Positions 50,720 through 61,589 of a DNA stretch of 64,000 bases are shown here, one piece after another. The DNA lies in NCBI RefSeq assembly GCF_014892515.1, contig NZ_JADBGR010000097.1, forward strand, positions 25,004 to 89,003, written 5' to 3'. Under the pieces are notes generated by a model. It did no database searches. It was not told the origin of the DNA and saw nothing but the letters and a program-made list of their open reading frames with translations. Within the stretch, counting starts at the first letter, position 1. The number at the start of each line of letters is the position of its first letter. Position numbers and translations under genes: made by a program. This DNA is from Myceligenerans pegani (GTDB taxonomy: Bacteria > Actinomycetota > Actinomycetes > Actinomycetales > Cellulomonadaceae).

Positions 50720-53029
50720 CTACGGGGTGACGACGTCCGGCCACGGGGCCGGGGACATGTCGCTCCCGATGTAGAAGCTCGGGTGCGGGGGCTGGTTGTA
50801 GGCCGTGTTCTGCCAGGCGATCGCGACGCGGTACTGCGGGTCGTGCATCAGGGTGGGGATCCGCAGGTCCGTCTCGTACGGCGTGGAGTAGATGCGCAGG
50901 GCCGAGTTGTCGCTCGTGCGCCAGACCACCTCCTCGCGCCAGTCGCCGTACAGGTCGGCCGACAGGGCCGGGGTGGACTTGGTGCCGTTGTTCGACGACA
51001 CGCCCGATCCCGTGAGCTGCCGCGAGCCCGGCGAGTAGTTGTCGATGTGCGTACCGTCCAGCAGCTCGCGCTCGCCGTCGTCGTCCCACCACGACAAGAA
51101 GTTGATCGAGGAGGGCTTCGAGCCGATGTTGGAGCCGTTGGCGTTCTGCATGCCGCCGACCGCGGCCGACCAGTACTCGCTGCCCGGGTTGCCGGACCAG
51201 ATGTTCGCGGCGACGCCGCGGCCGTTGTCGCCGCCGGGCGACGTCTGGTAGAGGATCCGCCCGTTGTCGCCGTCGACCAGCCGGGAGGAGGGCATGGTGC
51301 TCCACTCGCCCGGCATGAACACCTCCTGGCCGGGGTTGGACGGCTCGAAGTCGCTCACGTGCAGGGCGTCACCATGCTTTAGGTCGGTGTTCCACAGCGG
51401 CTGCCCGTTCGCCCCGATCGCCATCGCGCCGAACACGACGTCCTGGCGCCCGTCGCCGTTCAGGTCGGCGATCGAGAGGCTGTGCGCACCCTGGCCCTCG
51501 TACTGGCTGCCGGCGACGTCGGAGTCGAAGATCCACCGGGTGGAGAGGTTCTGCCCGTCGAAGTCGACCGCCCAGATGACCGAGCGGGTGTAGTGGCCCC
51601 GCGAGAAGATCATCGACGGCGTCGCCCCGTCCAGGTAGGCGGTGCCGGCCAGGAACCGGTCGACGCGGTTGCCGTAGTTGTCGCCCCAGCTCGAGACGTT
51701 GCCGCGCGGAGGCCGGTAGTCGATCGTGTCGATCGCGGCGCCCGTCCGGCCGTCGAAGATCGTCAGGTACTCCGGGCCGCTCAGGATGTAGCCGCTGCTG
51801 TTGCGGTGGTCGGCGCCGGCGTTGCCGATCACCGTGCCCCGGCCGTCGACCGTGGCGTCCGCGGTCTTCATCGCGATCTCGGCGTCGCCGTCGCCGTCGT
51901 AGTCGTAGACCTGGAACTGCGTGTAGTGCGCGCCGGAGCGGATGTTCCGGCCCAGGTCGATCCGCCAGAGGCGGGTGCCGTCCAGCCGGTAGGCGTCGAT
52001 GATCGTGTTGCCCGTGTACCCGGACTGCGCGTTGTCCTTCGCGTTGCTCGGGTACCACTTGACGATGTACTCGTAGTCGCCGTCGCCGTCCAGGTCGCCG
52101 ACGCTCGCGTCGTTCGCCTCGTAGGTGAAGCTGCCCGACGGCGTCGAGCCGCCCGCGGGCCGCTGGATCGGGATGTCGCGGTAGCCGTTCGAGCCGAACC
52201 GGATCTCCGCGTTCGACGGCGTCCCCTCGGTGCCGCCGTTCACGGCCGACACCGAGTAGGTGGAGCCGGACGATCCGCCGTCGTCCCAGTAGTTGGTCGC
52301 GCCCGTGACCGGCGAGGACGTGAGGCGCTGGCCGTCGCGGTAGACGTGGAACGCGGTGTCCGGGGAGTCGGTGCCGAGGAGGCGCCAGCTGACGAGGTGG
52401 CCCGATCCGGTGGGGATGACGGAGACGCCGCGGGTGAGGTCCTCGGCCTGGTAGGTGCCGTCACCGGGCGGGTCGGTGGTGCCGCCGTCGTCGACGGGGA
52501 TCAGGCGCCACTGCTGGTTGGTGCCGCCGTTCGGGGTGTACTGGGAGATCCGGGCGCCGACCGCCGTGGACCGCTCCCACACGTCGAGCGCCTTGCCGGA
52601 GAAGCGGTTGACGAAGGTGTGGTAGCCGTCGGAGTTCTCGGTGACCTGCCACTGCTGGTTGGTGCCGCTCAGGTCGTCGTACTGGGCGATGGTCGCGCCG
52701 TTGTCGGCGTTCCACTCCCACACGTCGAGGACCTGGTTCGAGTGGCGGGCCTGGATGCGGTAGTAGCCGTCCCCGGAGTCCAGGAAGCGGAACTGCTGGT
52801 GGTTCGCGTCGGTCCGGTTCCACTGGACCAGTTCGGCGCCCCGAGCGGTGGAGCCTCCGTCGATGTTGAGGACCAGGTTCGAGTGCCGGGACTCGACGAT
52901 GTACCAGGTGTCCGTCTCGACCTGTGCCGAGGCGGTGAGCGGGGCGGCAATGAGGAGGGCGGCGGTCACGCAGGCGGCGGCCGCGAGGGATATCAGGGCT
53001 TTCAGACGTCTGCTCAGGGTTGTGGACAC
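50720..53029 (-). CDS. Secreted rhamnogalacturonan lyase (PL11) with ricin-B lectin domain
   Basis: About 769 residues. GTG 53029 is chosen because GGAG lies five bases upstream; GTG 53035 is the alternative. Signal ALISLAAAACVTAALLIAAPLTASA. Residues about 40-180 form a beta-trefoil ricin-B/CBM13 domain with three Q-x-W repeats (NHQQFRF, TNQQWQV, TNQQWRL). The rest is the PL11 beta-propeller: DLTRGVSVIPTGSGHLVSWRLLG, then YDYDGDGDAEIAMKTADATVDG and calcium-type DLDGDGDYEY, DLNGDGRQDVV. It cleaves rhamnogalacturonan I backbones of pectin, with the lectin aiding binding. Two LacI-type dyads precede it. Confidence 0.93.
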   Translation of the reverse strand: MSTTLSRRLKALISLAAAACVTAALLIAAPLTASAQVETDTWYIVESRHSNLVLNIDGGSTARGAELVQWNRTDANHQQFRFLDSGDGYYRIQARHSNQVLDVWEWNADNGATIAQYDDLSGTNQQWQVTENSDGYHTFVNRFSGKALDVWERSTAVGARISQYTPNGGTNQQWRLIPVDDGGTTDPPGDGTYQAEDLTRGVSVIPTGSGHLVSWRLLGTDSPDTAFHVYRDGQRLTSSPVTGATNYWDDGGSSGSTYSVSAVNGGTEGTPSNAEIRFGSNGYRDIPIQRPAGGSTPSGSFTYEANDASVGDLDGDGDYEYIVKWYPSNAKDNAQSGYTGNTIIDAYRLDGTRLWRIDLGRNIRSGAHYTQFQVYDYDGDGDAEIAMKTADATVDGRGTVIGNAGADHRNSSGYILSGPEYLTIFDGRTGAAIDTIDYRPPRGNVSSWGDNYGNRVDRFLAGTAYLDGATPSMIFSRGHYTRSVIWAVDFDGQNLSTRWIFDSDVAGSQYEGQGAHSLSIADLNGDGRQDVVFGAMAIGANGQPLWNTDLKHGDALHVSDFEPSNPGQEVFMPGEWSTMPSSRLVDGDNGRILYQTSPGGDNGRGVAANIWSGNPGSEYWSAAVGGMQNANGSNIGSKPSSINFLSWWDDDGERELLDGTHIDNYSPGSRQLTGSGVSSNNGTKSTPALSADLYGDWREEVVWRTSDNSALRIYSTPYETDLRIPTLMHDPQYRVAIAWQNTAYNQPPHPSFYIGSDMSPAPWPDVVTP

Positions 53030-53063
53030 GTTCACTCCATCGTGAGGTCGTGGTGCTTGCGTG

Positions 53064-53145
53064 GGAAAGCGGTTGCCGGACGCTGCAACGTTAGAGAGCA
53101 GGGGATTGGGGCGTCAATGCGAGGGCAAGGGGGTGAAACGTTTCA
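53064..53145 (-). promoter_or_regulatory. Two LacI-type operator candidates upstream of the PL11 gene
   Basis: TGAAACGTTTCA at 53134-53145 is a perfect 12-bp palindrome centred on CG, as in LacI-family sites. GGAAAGCGGTTGCC at 53064-53077 is an imperfect version (close to GGAAAGCGCTTTCC). They lie about 105 and 35 bases before the start. Carbohydrate-responsive repression of the lyase is therefore likely. The cognate regulator is not adjacent. Confidence 0.55.
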
Positions 53146-53253
53146 AGTGGTGCTGGTGGCCGGGGTCGCCCGGACGGACGATGGTGTGCAAGGAACTGCA
53201 TGGCGCCCGGCGGTGTGGCGCCACGCAGGCGGTCCCGTCGCTAGCATCGCGGT

Positions 53254-53967
53254 GTGACGAATGCTGATATGGCGGACAAAGCCCCGCCGCCGTCTTTCTC
53301 CCCCGAGGCTCACCGGCTGGACGTGGGTCGCACGAATCTGATCGCGATCATCGTGGGGCTGGTGCTCACGGTGCCGCTGACCTGGGGCTGCCTCACGGTG
53401 GTCCTCGATCCCTCGGCCGGCGCGGCGCGGTGGATCGGCGGATTCTTCGCGCTGCTGTTCGGCGGCCTGTCGGCGCTGTTCCTCGTCGCGATGCGGGGTG
53501 CGGTCCGGTCGCGGGGGATCGTCGTCGACGAGTCGGGAATCTGGTTCTGGCACGGCAAGACCTGGGACCGTCTCGCCTGGGACCGGATCGGGCGGGCCGG
53601 CGTCTCGTTCGAGCTACCGCCCGGCGCTCCCGCGGTCACCCTCGAGGGCAAGGCGCAGGAATGGGCCACTGACGCCGTGATGGGCGCGCTGCGCATGACG
53701 AAGAAGCGGCGGACCGCCCTGGAGATCGAACCCGTGACCCCGGACGGGTTCGACGCCGTCCCCCGGCTGCTCCCGTACCGCAGGCGCGACAAGAAGCCGA
53801 CGCCGGGACTGCCGGCCGACCGCTGGTACGTGCCCGTGGTGCCGGGCTACCACTCGTGGAAGGGCCTCATGCGCGCCGGCGAGCGATTCGGCGGCGAGGT
53901 GTGGGCGGGCTTCTTCCAGCGGCCCTGGGGCAGCATCGGGACCGGCTGGGTCCAGCCGCGCGTCTGA
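53254..53967 (+). CDS. Membrane protein of unknown function with PH-like domain
   Basis: A 237-residue protein, GTG 53254. Two membrane helices near the N-terminus (LIAIIVGLVLTVPLTWGCLTVV and WIGGFFALLFGGLSALFLVAM) are followed by a strand-rich part (GIVVDESGIWFWHGKTWDRLAWDRIGRAGVSF), which is the pattern of bacterial PH (YdbT/PH-like) domains. The C-terminal portion is basic and aromatic (WYVPVVPGYHSWKGLMRAGERFGGE). Preceded by TAGCAT (53242-53247) six bases before the start, compatible with a leaderless transcript. No partner gene suggests a pathway. Confidence 0.65.
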   Translation: MTNADMADKAPPPSFSPEAHRLDVGRTNLIAIIVGLVLTVPLTWGCLTVVLDPSAGAARWIGGFFALLFGGLSALFLVAMRGAVRSRGIVVDESGIWFWHGKTWDRLAWDRIGRAGVSFELPPGAPAVTLEGKAQEWATDAVMGALRMTKKRRTALEIEPVTPDGFDAVPRLLPYRRRDKKPTPGLPADRWYVPVVPGYHSWKGLMRAGERFGGEVWAGFFQRPWGSIGTGWVQPRV

Positions 53968-54207
53968 CGCCGGGTCGGTGGTGGTCCCGAACGGCCTCGA
54001 ACGGCGATGGTCGTCGTCCGACGGCGACGGCGCCGTCCGGCGGTCCGCGGCTCGCGGTCATGGGCGCGGGCAGGGACCGACCGCTCGGCCGCGGTTGACC
54101 TTTGGGCGTCTGGTCGACCGCTCGGCGTCGGACCGACCGCTCGCCGCGGGCCGAGTGCACCGTGCCCAGGGCTTCACCTTTGTCTGCGCGGGTGGTTGGG
54201 TGTGCGC

Positions 54208-54696
54208 GTGGAGGTTATCGCGACGAGTCTCATCGCCGTGTTCGGGACGTTGCTGGGGTCCGTGGCGACGTACTGGATCCAGCGCAGCACCGTGCGTCAG
54301 CAGGAGGGCCTCGCCCGGGCGGAGCGGCTGCGGCAGGAACGGGTGGAGGCGTTCACCGAGTACGGTGGCGCGCTGCACAACTACCGGCGTGCCCGCATGG
54401 ACCGGTGGCACGTGGCCAACGGCGAGACCGCGCTGGATCCCGACGCGCTGCGGCGCGAGGTCTTCGAGCTGCGGGCCGTCGTGATCGAGCGCGGCTACCG
54501 CGTGCGGCTGCTGGTGACGGCGCCCGACCTCGTCGAACTCGGCGAACAGGCGATGAAGAGCGTGGACGTGATCGGCCCCAAGGCCTCGCGCGAGGACTAC
54601 GACGTCGCACGGAAGGTCTCCAAGGCCGCCATCGAACGATTCGTCGACGCCTCGCGCGACTACCTGGCCGAGATCCGCCGCGCGAACGAGGCCTGA
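54208..54696 (+). CDS. Small membrane-anchored helical protein
   Basis: About 162 residues from GTG 54208; GTG 54202 is also in frame. One N-terminal helix (VIATSLIAVFGTLLGSVATYWIQ) is followed by long amphipathic helices rich in Arg and Glu (QQEGLARAERLRQERVEAFTEYGGAL, LRREVFELRAVVIERGYRVRLL). Similar short proteins are frequent in actinobacteria without known function. Probably a cytoplasmic coiled-coil domain tethered to the membrane. The 240 bases upstream hold GACCGACCGCTCG direct repeats but no clear gene. Confidence 0.65.
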   Translation: MEVIATSLIAVFGTLLGSVATYWIQRSTVRQQEGLARAERLRQERVEAFTEYGGALHNYRRARMDRWHVANGETALDPDALRREVFELRAVVIERGYRVRLLVTAPDLVELGEQAMKSVDVIGPKASREDYDVARKVSKAAIERFVDASRDYLAEIRRANEA

Positions 54697-54878
54697 ACGC
54701 GACGCCCCAGGTGGAGCGCGGTTGCGCAGCCCGCGGTGGCGGTGGCCGGCGCGATGTTCGCGAAGCCGGGTGCTCCACGTCTTCCTTACGGGACATCGCC
54801 TCTGCCGGAACCAGGGCCGGTCTTGTCATCCGGGGGATCGCCCCCCGGGGTTCCTTGCGCAGGGGGGCGCCCGGGAGT

Positions 54879-54908
54879 TACTTTGTGAACGGTACCGTTC
54901 ACGAAGTA
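54879..54908. promoter_or_regulatory. TetR-type operator upstream of the FAD monooxygenase
   Basis: A 30-bp near-perfect palindrome: TACTTTGTGAACGGT followed by ACCGTTCACGAAGTA, one mismatched pair. It ends 13 bases before the monooxygenase start and so must overlap the promoter or leader. The GTGAACGGTACCGTTCAC core is a classic TetR-family operator. The TetR gene at 56631-57251 in the same operon is the obvious regulator. Confidence 0.82.
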
Positions 54909-54921
54909 GGGAGGGCTCGTC

Positions 54922-56634
54922 GTGGCCGACGTCCTGGTGGCAGGAGCGGGGCCGACCGGGCTCGCGCTCGCGTGCGGGCTGCGGCTCGCGGGAGTGGGCG
55001 TGCGGGTGGTGGACCGCGCGGCCGGGCCGGCGACGACGTCGCGGGCCAACTTCCTGCACGCGCGCGGCTCGGAGGTGCTGGACCGGCTCGGCGCGCTCGG
55101 TTCCCTCCCCGACGAGTCGCGGCGGGCGATGTCGGTCACGACGTTCCTCGGGGACCGTCCCCTGGTCGACCTCCGGTTCGGCGACCCGGGGCTGCGGACC
55201 GCCGCGCCGCCCATGGTGATCTCGCAGGCGCGGGTCGAGGGGGAACTGCGACGCCGCCTCGCGGAGCTCGGCGTGGAGCCGGAGTGGGGCACCGCCCTGG
55301 TCGCGGTCGAGCAGGACGACGACGGCGTGACCGCCACCCTCGGCACCGGGGAGACCGTGCGGGCCGGCTGGGCCGTCGGGTGCGACGGCACCTCGAGCAC
55401 GGTGCGCAAGCTCGCCGGCATCACCGCGCCGGGGGTCCGCCTCTCCGAACGCTTCCTCCTCGCCGACGTCCACCTGGACTGGGACCTGGACCGGACCGGC
55501 ACCACGGGCTGGATCCACTCCACGGGCCTGATCGGCGCCATGCCCATGCCCCATCCGGACGGGGACCTGTGGCGGATCCTCGCCTACGACCCGGACGGGG
55601 CAGGGACGAGCGAGGGCGCCGCGACAGCTGACGAGCCGACGGCGGCCGACCATGCGACGGCGGCTGGTGGGACGCGGACCGGCCGTCCCCGGACCGACGG
55701 CACCGGCGGCGAGCGCCTCGGCGAGGAGCAGATCCTGGCCCGTGTCCGCCGGATCCTGCCGGAGCGCACCGGGCGTACCGTGCGGGTGGGCGAGCCGGAG
55801 TGGCTCTCACAGTTCACGATCCACCGCCGGCTGGCCGACCGCTACCGCGCCGGCCGCCTGTTCCTGGCCGGCGACGCCGCCCACGCCCATGCCCCGTTCG
55901 GCGGGCAGGGCATGCTCACCGGACTGGGCGACGCCGAGAACCTGGCGTGGAAGCTCGCCCTGGTGGTCCGCGGAGCGGCCGGCGACGAACTGCTGGACAC
56001 CTACGAGGCGGAACGCCGGCCACTGGCCAAGGACGTGCTGCGGGGCACCTCGGTGGTCACGACCATCGACGTCACCCGCAACGCCGTCGGCCGGTTCGTG
56101 CGCGACCGCGTGGTCGCGCCCCTGTTCGGGCTGCCGTGGGTGCAGCGCAAGGCCACGTGGGCCGCCTCGCAGCTCTGGGTCAGCTACCGGCGCGGCCCGC
56201 TGGGCCGCCGCACGGGTCCCGCGCCACGGCCGGGGGACCGGGTCGCTGACCTCCCGTGCCTCGCCGGCGACGGCACGCCCACCCGCCTGTACGCGCACCT
56301 CGGCGGCACGTGGGCCGCCGTCGTCCCGGCGAACGGCCCGGCGACGACGGCGCCGGCGGGCGGTACGTCGATGGCGGGGGCGGGCGGCGCGACCGCGACG
56401 GCGAGCGATACGTCGACGGGCCGTACGTCGGCGCCGGGCGGGTCGACGTCCGCCACGGCCGGCGCGGGCGACGTCGTCGTCCTGCGGCGTACCGACGGGC
56501 TGGACGAGACGTGGTTGGTCCGGCCGGACGGTCACCTCGCCCGGCGCACCTCGGGCACCGTGCGCGTGGCCGGCGCCCCCGACGCCGTCCGCCCTGCCGC
56601 CTGGGTCGCCGACGTGCTCGGGCAGCGCCGATGA
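54922..56634 (+). CDS. FAD-dependent aromatic monooxygenase (PheA/TetX-like)
   Basis: A 570-residue class A flavoprotein, GTG 54922 with GGGAGGG upstream. FAD-binding motif VLVAGAGPTGLALACGLRLAGVGVRVVDR, then ANFLHARGSEVLDRLGALG, the DG-type strand AVGCDGTSSTVRK and the GD motif LFLAGDAAHAHAPFGGQGMLTGLGDAENLAWKLA. The C-terminal thioredoxin-like region is interrupted by an Ala/Gly/Thr-rich low-complexity insert (about 475-515). A second such insert lies at about 230-260. Members hydroxylate phenols, polyketides or antibiotics such as rifamycin or tetracycline. Substrate unknown. Coupled by ATGA to a TetR regulator. Confidence 0.88.
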   Translation: MADVLVAGAGPTGLALACGLRLAGVGVRVVDRAAGPATTSRANFLHARGSEVLDRLGALGSLPDESRRAMSVTTFLGDRPLVDLRFGDPGLRTAAPPMVISQARVEGELRRRLAELGVEPEWGTALVAVEQDDDGVTATLGTGETVRAGWAVGCDGTSSTVRKLAGITAPGVRLSERFLLADVHLDWDLDRTGTTGWIHSTGLIGAMPMPHPDGDLWRILAYDPDGAGTSEGAATADEPTAADHATAAGGTRTGRPRTDGTGGERLGEEQILARVRRILPERTGRTVRVGEPEWLSQFTIHRRLADRYRAGRLFLAGDAAHAHAPFGGQGMLTGLGDAENLAWKLALVVRGAAGDELLDTYEAERRPLAKDVLRGTSVVTTIDVTRNAVGRFVRDRVVAPLFGLPWVQRKATWAASQLWVSYRRGPLGRRTGPAPRPGDRVADLPCLAGDGTPTRLYAHLGGTWAAVVPANGPATTAPAGGTSMAGAGGATATASDTSTGRTSAPGGSTSATAGAGDVVVLRRTDGLDETWLVRPDGHLARRTSGTVRVAGAPDAVRPAAWVADVLGQRR

Positions 56635-57251
56635 CGCGCACCGGGCGGCCCCGCAGCACCGCCGCCGACGCCGCGATCCTGCGTGCGGCGCGCGAGCTGC
56701 TCGTCGAGCGGGGTGTGGGCGGGGCGAGCATCGAGGAGATCGCGCGGCGGGCCGAGGTCAGCAAGGTCACCGTCTACCGCCGCTGGTCCTCGCGGGAGGC
56801 GCTGCTGGCGGCCGCCGTCGAGTCGTCCGCCGAGGGGCTTCCCGGCCGCACGCATCGCGAGGCCGATCCCGCCGAGCTCGACCCCGACATGACCTACGAC
56901 CAGATGACCGCGCTGATCGAGAGCGCCCTGCCGCAGGCGGCGCGCACCCTCGCGACCCCGGGCTACCGCGCGCTGCTCGCCCAGGCGTTCGGCTCCCGCT
57001 TCACCCACCCCGGCGTCATGGCCGCCTACTGGGACAACCACATCCTTCCCCGACGGCGGGTCGCACTGCCCGTGCTGCGGCGCGCCGTCACCGAGGGTCA
57101 CCTCCCGCCCGGCACCGACGTGGAGGCGCTGCTCGACATGACCGTCGGCGCGCTGCTCTACCGCCTGCTGCAGCCCGGCGACATCACCCCCGAGGAGATG
57201 CTCGACCACCTCCGCCGCGTCTACCGCCAGGCGGGACTGCTGCGGTCGTGA
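56631..57251 (+). CDS. TetR-family transcriptional regulator
   Basis: A 206-residue repressor whose ATG overlaps the monooxygenase stop. HTH: AAILRAARELLVERGVGGASIEEIARRAEVSKVTVYRRWSSREALLAAAV, with KVTVYRRW the recognition helix. The ligand domain contains YDQMTALIESALPQAARTL and VEALLDMTVGALLYRLLQPGD, typical of TetR_C subfamilies. It should bind the palindrome at 54879-54908 and respond to a substrate of the monooxygenase. Confidence 0.92.
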   Translation: MTRTGRPRSTAADAAILRAARELLVERGVGGASIEEIARRAEVSKVTVYRRWSSREALLAAAVESSAEGLPGRTHREADPAELDPDMTYDQMTALIESALPQAARTLATPGYRALLAQAFGSRFTHPGVMAAYWDNHILPRRRVALPVLRRAVTEGHLPPGTDVEALLDMTVGALLYRLLQPGDITPEEMLDHLRRVYRQAGLLRS

Positions 57252-57405
57252 CCTGTGCGCCGACAGTCAGCCGTGCGGCCGGGCGCGGTCGTCCGTTGTC
57301 GAGTCGCGCGTACCAGAGCTAAACGACGCCGGCCTGACCAGCCGATCCCAGACCGGGCACGTGTCGAGGAGCGGCCGCACCGCGGCAGGCGCGGCCAGGT
57401 GGTCT

Positions 57406-57532
57406 GCCGGTTCTGGCCGACGGCGCGGCAGAGCGGGCACGCCGGCTCTGCCCACGGCGTGGCCCGGGTAGGCCCGTCGGTCCTGGCCGATGGTGTGTCC
57501 AGGTGGGCCTGTCAGTTCTGGCCGGGGGCGCG
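57406..57532. repeat. Degenerate 35-bp tandem repeat, about 3.6 copies
   Basis: Units begin at 57406, 57441, 57476 and 57511, each exactly 35 bases apart, with heads GCCGGTTCTGGCCGACGGCG, GCCGGCTCTGCCCACGGCGT, GTCGGTCCTGGCCGATGGTG and GTCAGTTCTGGCCGGGGGCG. A fainter unit may precede at 57371. It fills the gap between the TetR gene and the kinase start at 57611. Besides this array the 359-base gap shows only a TAGCAT (57544-57549) that could be a -10. Confidence 0.8.
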
Positions 57533-57610
57533 TCGCGCGGCGATAGCATTCGCATGCTGATCTCGCGAACGGTTGGTTCGCGTCGCGGCCGAGAGAGGAA
57601 GGACGGTCCG

Positions 57611-59442
<1,832 letters not shown>

Positions 59443-59446
<4 letters not shown>

Positions 59447-61464
59447 GCGTCGCCGATCGACAGCGTGGCGCCCGCGTGGGCGTCGACGTCGACCGTGGCC
59501 GTCCTCCCGGCGACGCGCAGTCCCTCGACCCGGAGCGCCCCGACCGGTGACGGGACGATCGGCGCGATGTCGAGCCCGCCGTCGGACGGGGAGAGTCCGA
59601 GGATCGCGGTGAGCAGCACGACGGCGGAGGCCGCCGACCACCCCTGCGGGTGACACGCGGCCGGGTAGGGCAGGGGGCCGGGCCCGTCGCCCACCGCGTT
59701 GCCGCCGTACAGCTCGGGCAGCTGGTAGCCCATGTGCGGAGCGGCGTCGAGCAGGCCCCGCACGAGCACCGCCGCCTCCTCGCCCAGCCCCGCTCGGGCC
59801 ATGCCGAGCAGGGTGACCGCGGTGTCGTGCGTCCACACGGTGCCGCCGTGGTACCGCAACGGCCAGTAGCCGGCCGACCGGGACGACAGCGTGCGCAGCC
59901 CGTAGCCCGAGCTCATGTCCGGCGCCACGAGCCGCCGCGCGACCAGTCGCTCCTCCTCGGGATCGAGCAGGCCCGTGCCGAGCAGATGGCCCATGTTCGA
60001 GGTGACCGAGTCCACGGGGGCGCCGTGCCGGTCGAGCGCGATCGCGACGTACGGGCCGTCGTCGTCGGACAGCCAGAACCGCTTCCGGAACCGGGAGCTG
60101 AGATCCGCGGCCCAGGCACGCCACTCACCCGCGCCCTCCCGCCCGAACGCGTCGAGCAGCTCCGCGCCGCCCATGGCGGCCTCGTACGCGTAGGCCTGCA
60201 CCTCGCTCAGCGCGATCGGCCCCTCGGCGAGCGTGCCGTCGCGCCACTGGACCGCGTCACCGGAATCCTTCCAGCCCTGGTTGCTCAGCCCGTGTCCCGA
60301 CTCGTCGGCGTAGTCGAGGAACCCGTCGCCGTCGTTGTCGCCGTGGTCCCGCATCCAGGCGAGCGCGTGCTCCAGCGCCGGGAGCAGCCCCTCGACGTCG
60401 TCGGCCGCCAGGCCCCACCGCCACGCGTCGTGCAACAGGCAGATCCACAGGCTCGTGGCGTCGACCGTGCCGTAGTACAGCGGCGGAAGCACCGTGCCCC
60501 CGCCGACGTCGAGGTCGCCGCCGCGGATCTCGTGCAGGATCTTGCCGGGCTGCTCGGCCGTCTCCGTGTCGGTGACCGTGCCCTGCCGTGCGGCGAGCGT
60601 CCGCAGCGTGCCCCGTGCCAGGTCCGTACCGAGCGGGAGCAGCATGCGGGCGGCCCAGAGCGAGTCGCGCCCGAACAGTGTGAAGAACCACGGCGCCCCC
60701 GCCGCCAGGAAGGTCTCCTCCGGCGCGAAACCGGCGCTCATGCGCAGCCCCGCCAGGTCCTCGAGAGAGCGGGCGACCAGGGCGGCGAGCCGCCTGTCGT
60801 CCGCCTCCACCACGGGGACCGACCACTCGGGCGCGGCGCTCGCCGGCGCCGACACCACGCCCGGCGCGCGCGTCCGGACCGACCAGTCGAGCGTCAGCGG
60901 GCGTCCCGGCGGGACCGTGACGTCCCAGGTGAGCGTGGCGCCGTCGGCGTCGGCAGCGACGGACGCGCCGGGCGCCGCGACCACGACGCCGACGTCGCCC
61001 TCGTGCCATGACACGCCCTCGCCCGTCACGGCAGGTGGCAGGGGAGACGACGGCGTGCCCTGCTTGATCCGCTCCAGGGGCGCGAGGTCGCTCGCCACGC
61101 GGAGGGTCACGCGCCCCGCGACGGGCTCGGCGGTGGCGCTGGACAGCTCGAGCCGCTCGGCGACGTGTCCCGGGCGGACGGTCCGACGGCGGCACAGTAT
61201 GACCGTCGGGTCGGCACCCGGCGTGTCGATCATGCGCAGGAGGCCGACCGCCTCCAGCTCGCCCGGCCCGGTCCGGCCGGCCGAGACGCTCTCGGGCAGC
61301 ACGCCGTTCACGCGCACGACGGCGGAGCTGAGCGCGCGCACGTCGGCGTGGTACACGCCCTGCGCGCCGTTCGGGTGGACCTGCCCGTCCCCGGCGGACC
61401 AGACCTGGCTGGGGGCCTGGAGCGTGACGAGCAGGTCGTGCAGGAAGGGCTGGACTCCAGCCAT
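59443..61464 (-). CDS. Glycogen debranching-type enzyme (amylo-alpha-1,6-glucosidase family)
   Basis: A 673-residue enzyme, ATG 61464 with AAGGAG nine bases upstream. The N-terminal GDE_N domain begins QPFLHDLLVTLQAPSQVWSAGDGQVHPNGAQGVYHADVRALS in consecutive blocks, and the (alpha/alpha)6 barrel contains APWFFTLFGRDSLWAARMLLPLG, SGHGLSNQGWKDSGDAVQW (probable catalytic Asp region), LRYHGGTVWTHDTAVTLLGMARAG and CHPQGWSAASAVVLL. It probably removes alpha-1,6 branches or acts on related glycans. Divergent from a lacI gene with twin operators between them. Its stop overlaps the kinase stop by two bases on the opposite strand. Confidence 0.9.
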
Positions 61465-61499
61465 GGCGGCGACTCCTTCGGCGCGAAAAGCGCAGCGAC

Positions 61500-61547
61500 T
61501 TGAACGATCCAAGAGTTCACGCTACCGTCCACTCTTGGATCGTTCAA
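61500..61547. promoter_or_regulatory. Twin LacI-type operators in the divergent promoter region
   Basis: Sixteen-bp arms TTGAACGATCCAAGAG (61500-61515) and CTCTTGGATCGTTCAA (61532-61547) are exact inverted copies with a 16-base spacer. Each arm also holds its own imperfect dyad, TTGAACGATCCAA, centred on CG as in LacI-family sites. The two sites are 32 bases apart, close to three helical turns, so a tetramer or two dimers could bind the same face. Placement suits control of the debranching gene and lacI itself. Confidence 0.82.
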
Positions 61548-61589
61548 ACCCGGCTCGGCGACGAGCCGGCACGTCGCGAGGGAGCGCAC

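Noticed and set aside
53968..54207. Direct repeats of GACCGACCGCTCG as a possible CRISPR-like or iteron array
   Set aside because: Only two or three imperfect copies with irregular spacing; no spacers of constant length and no associated genes.
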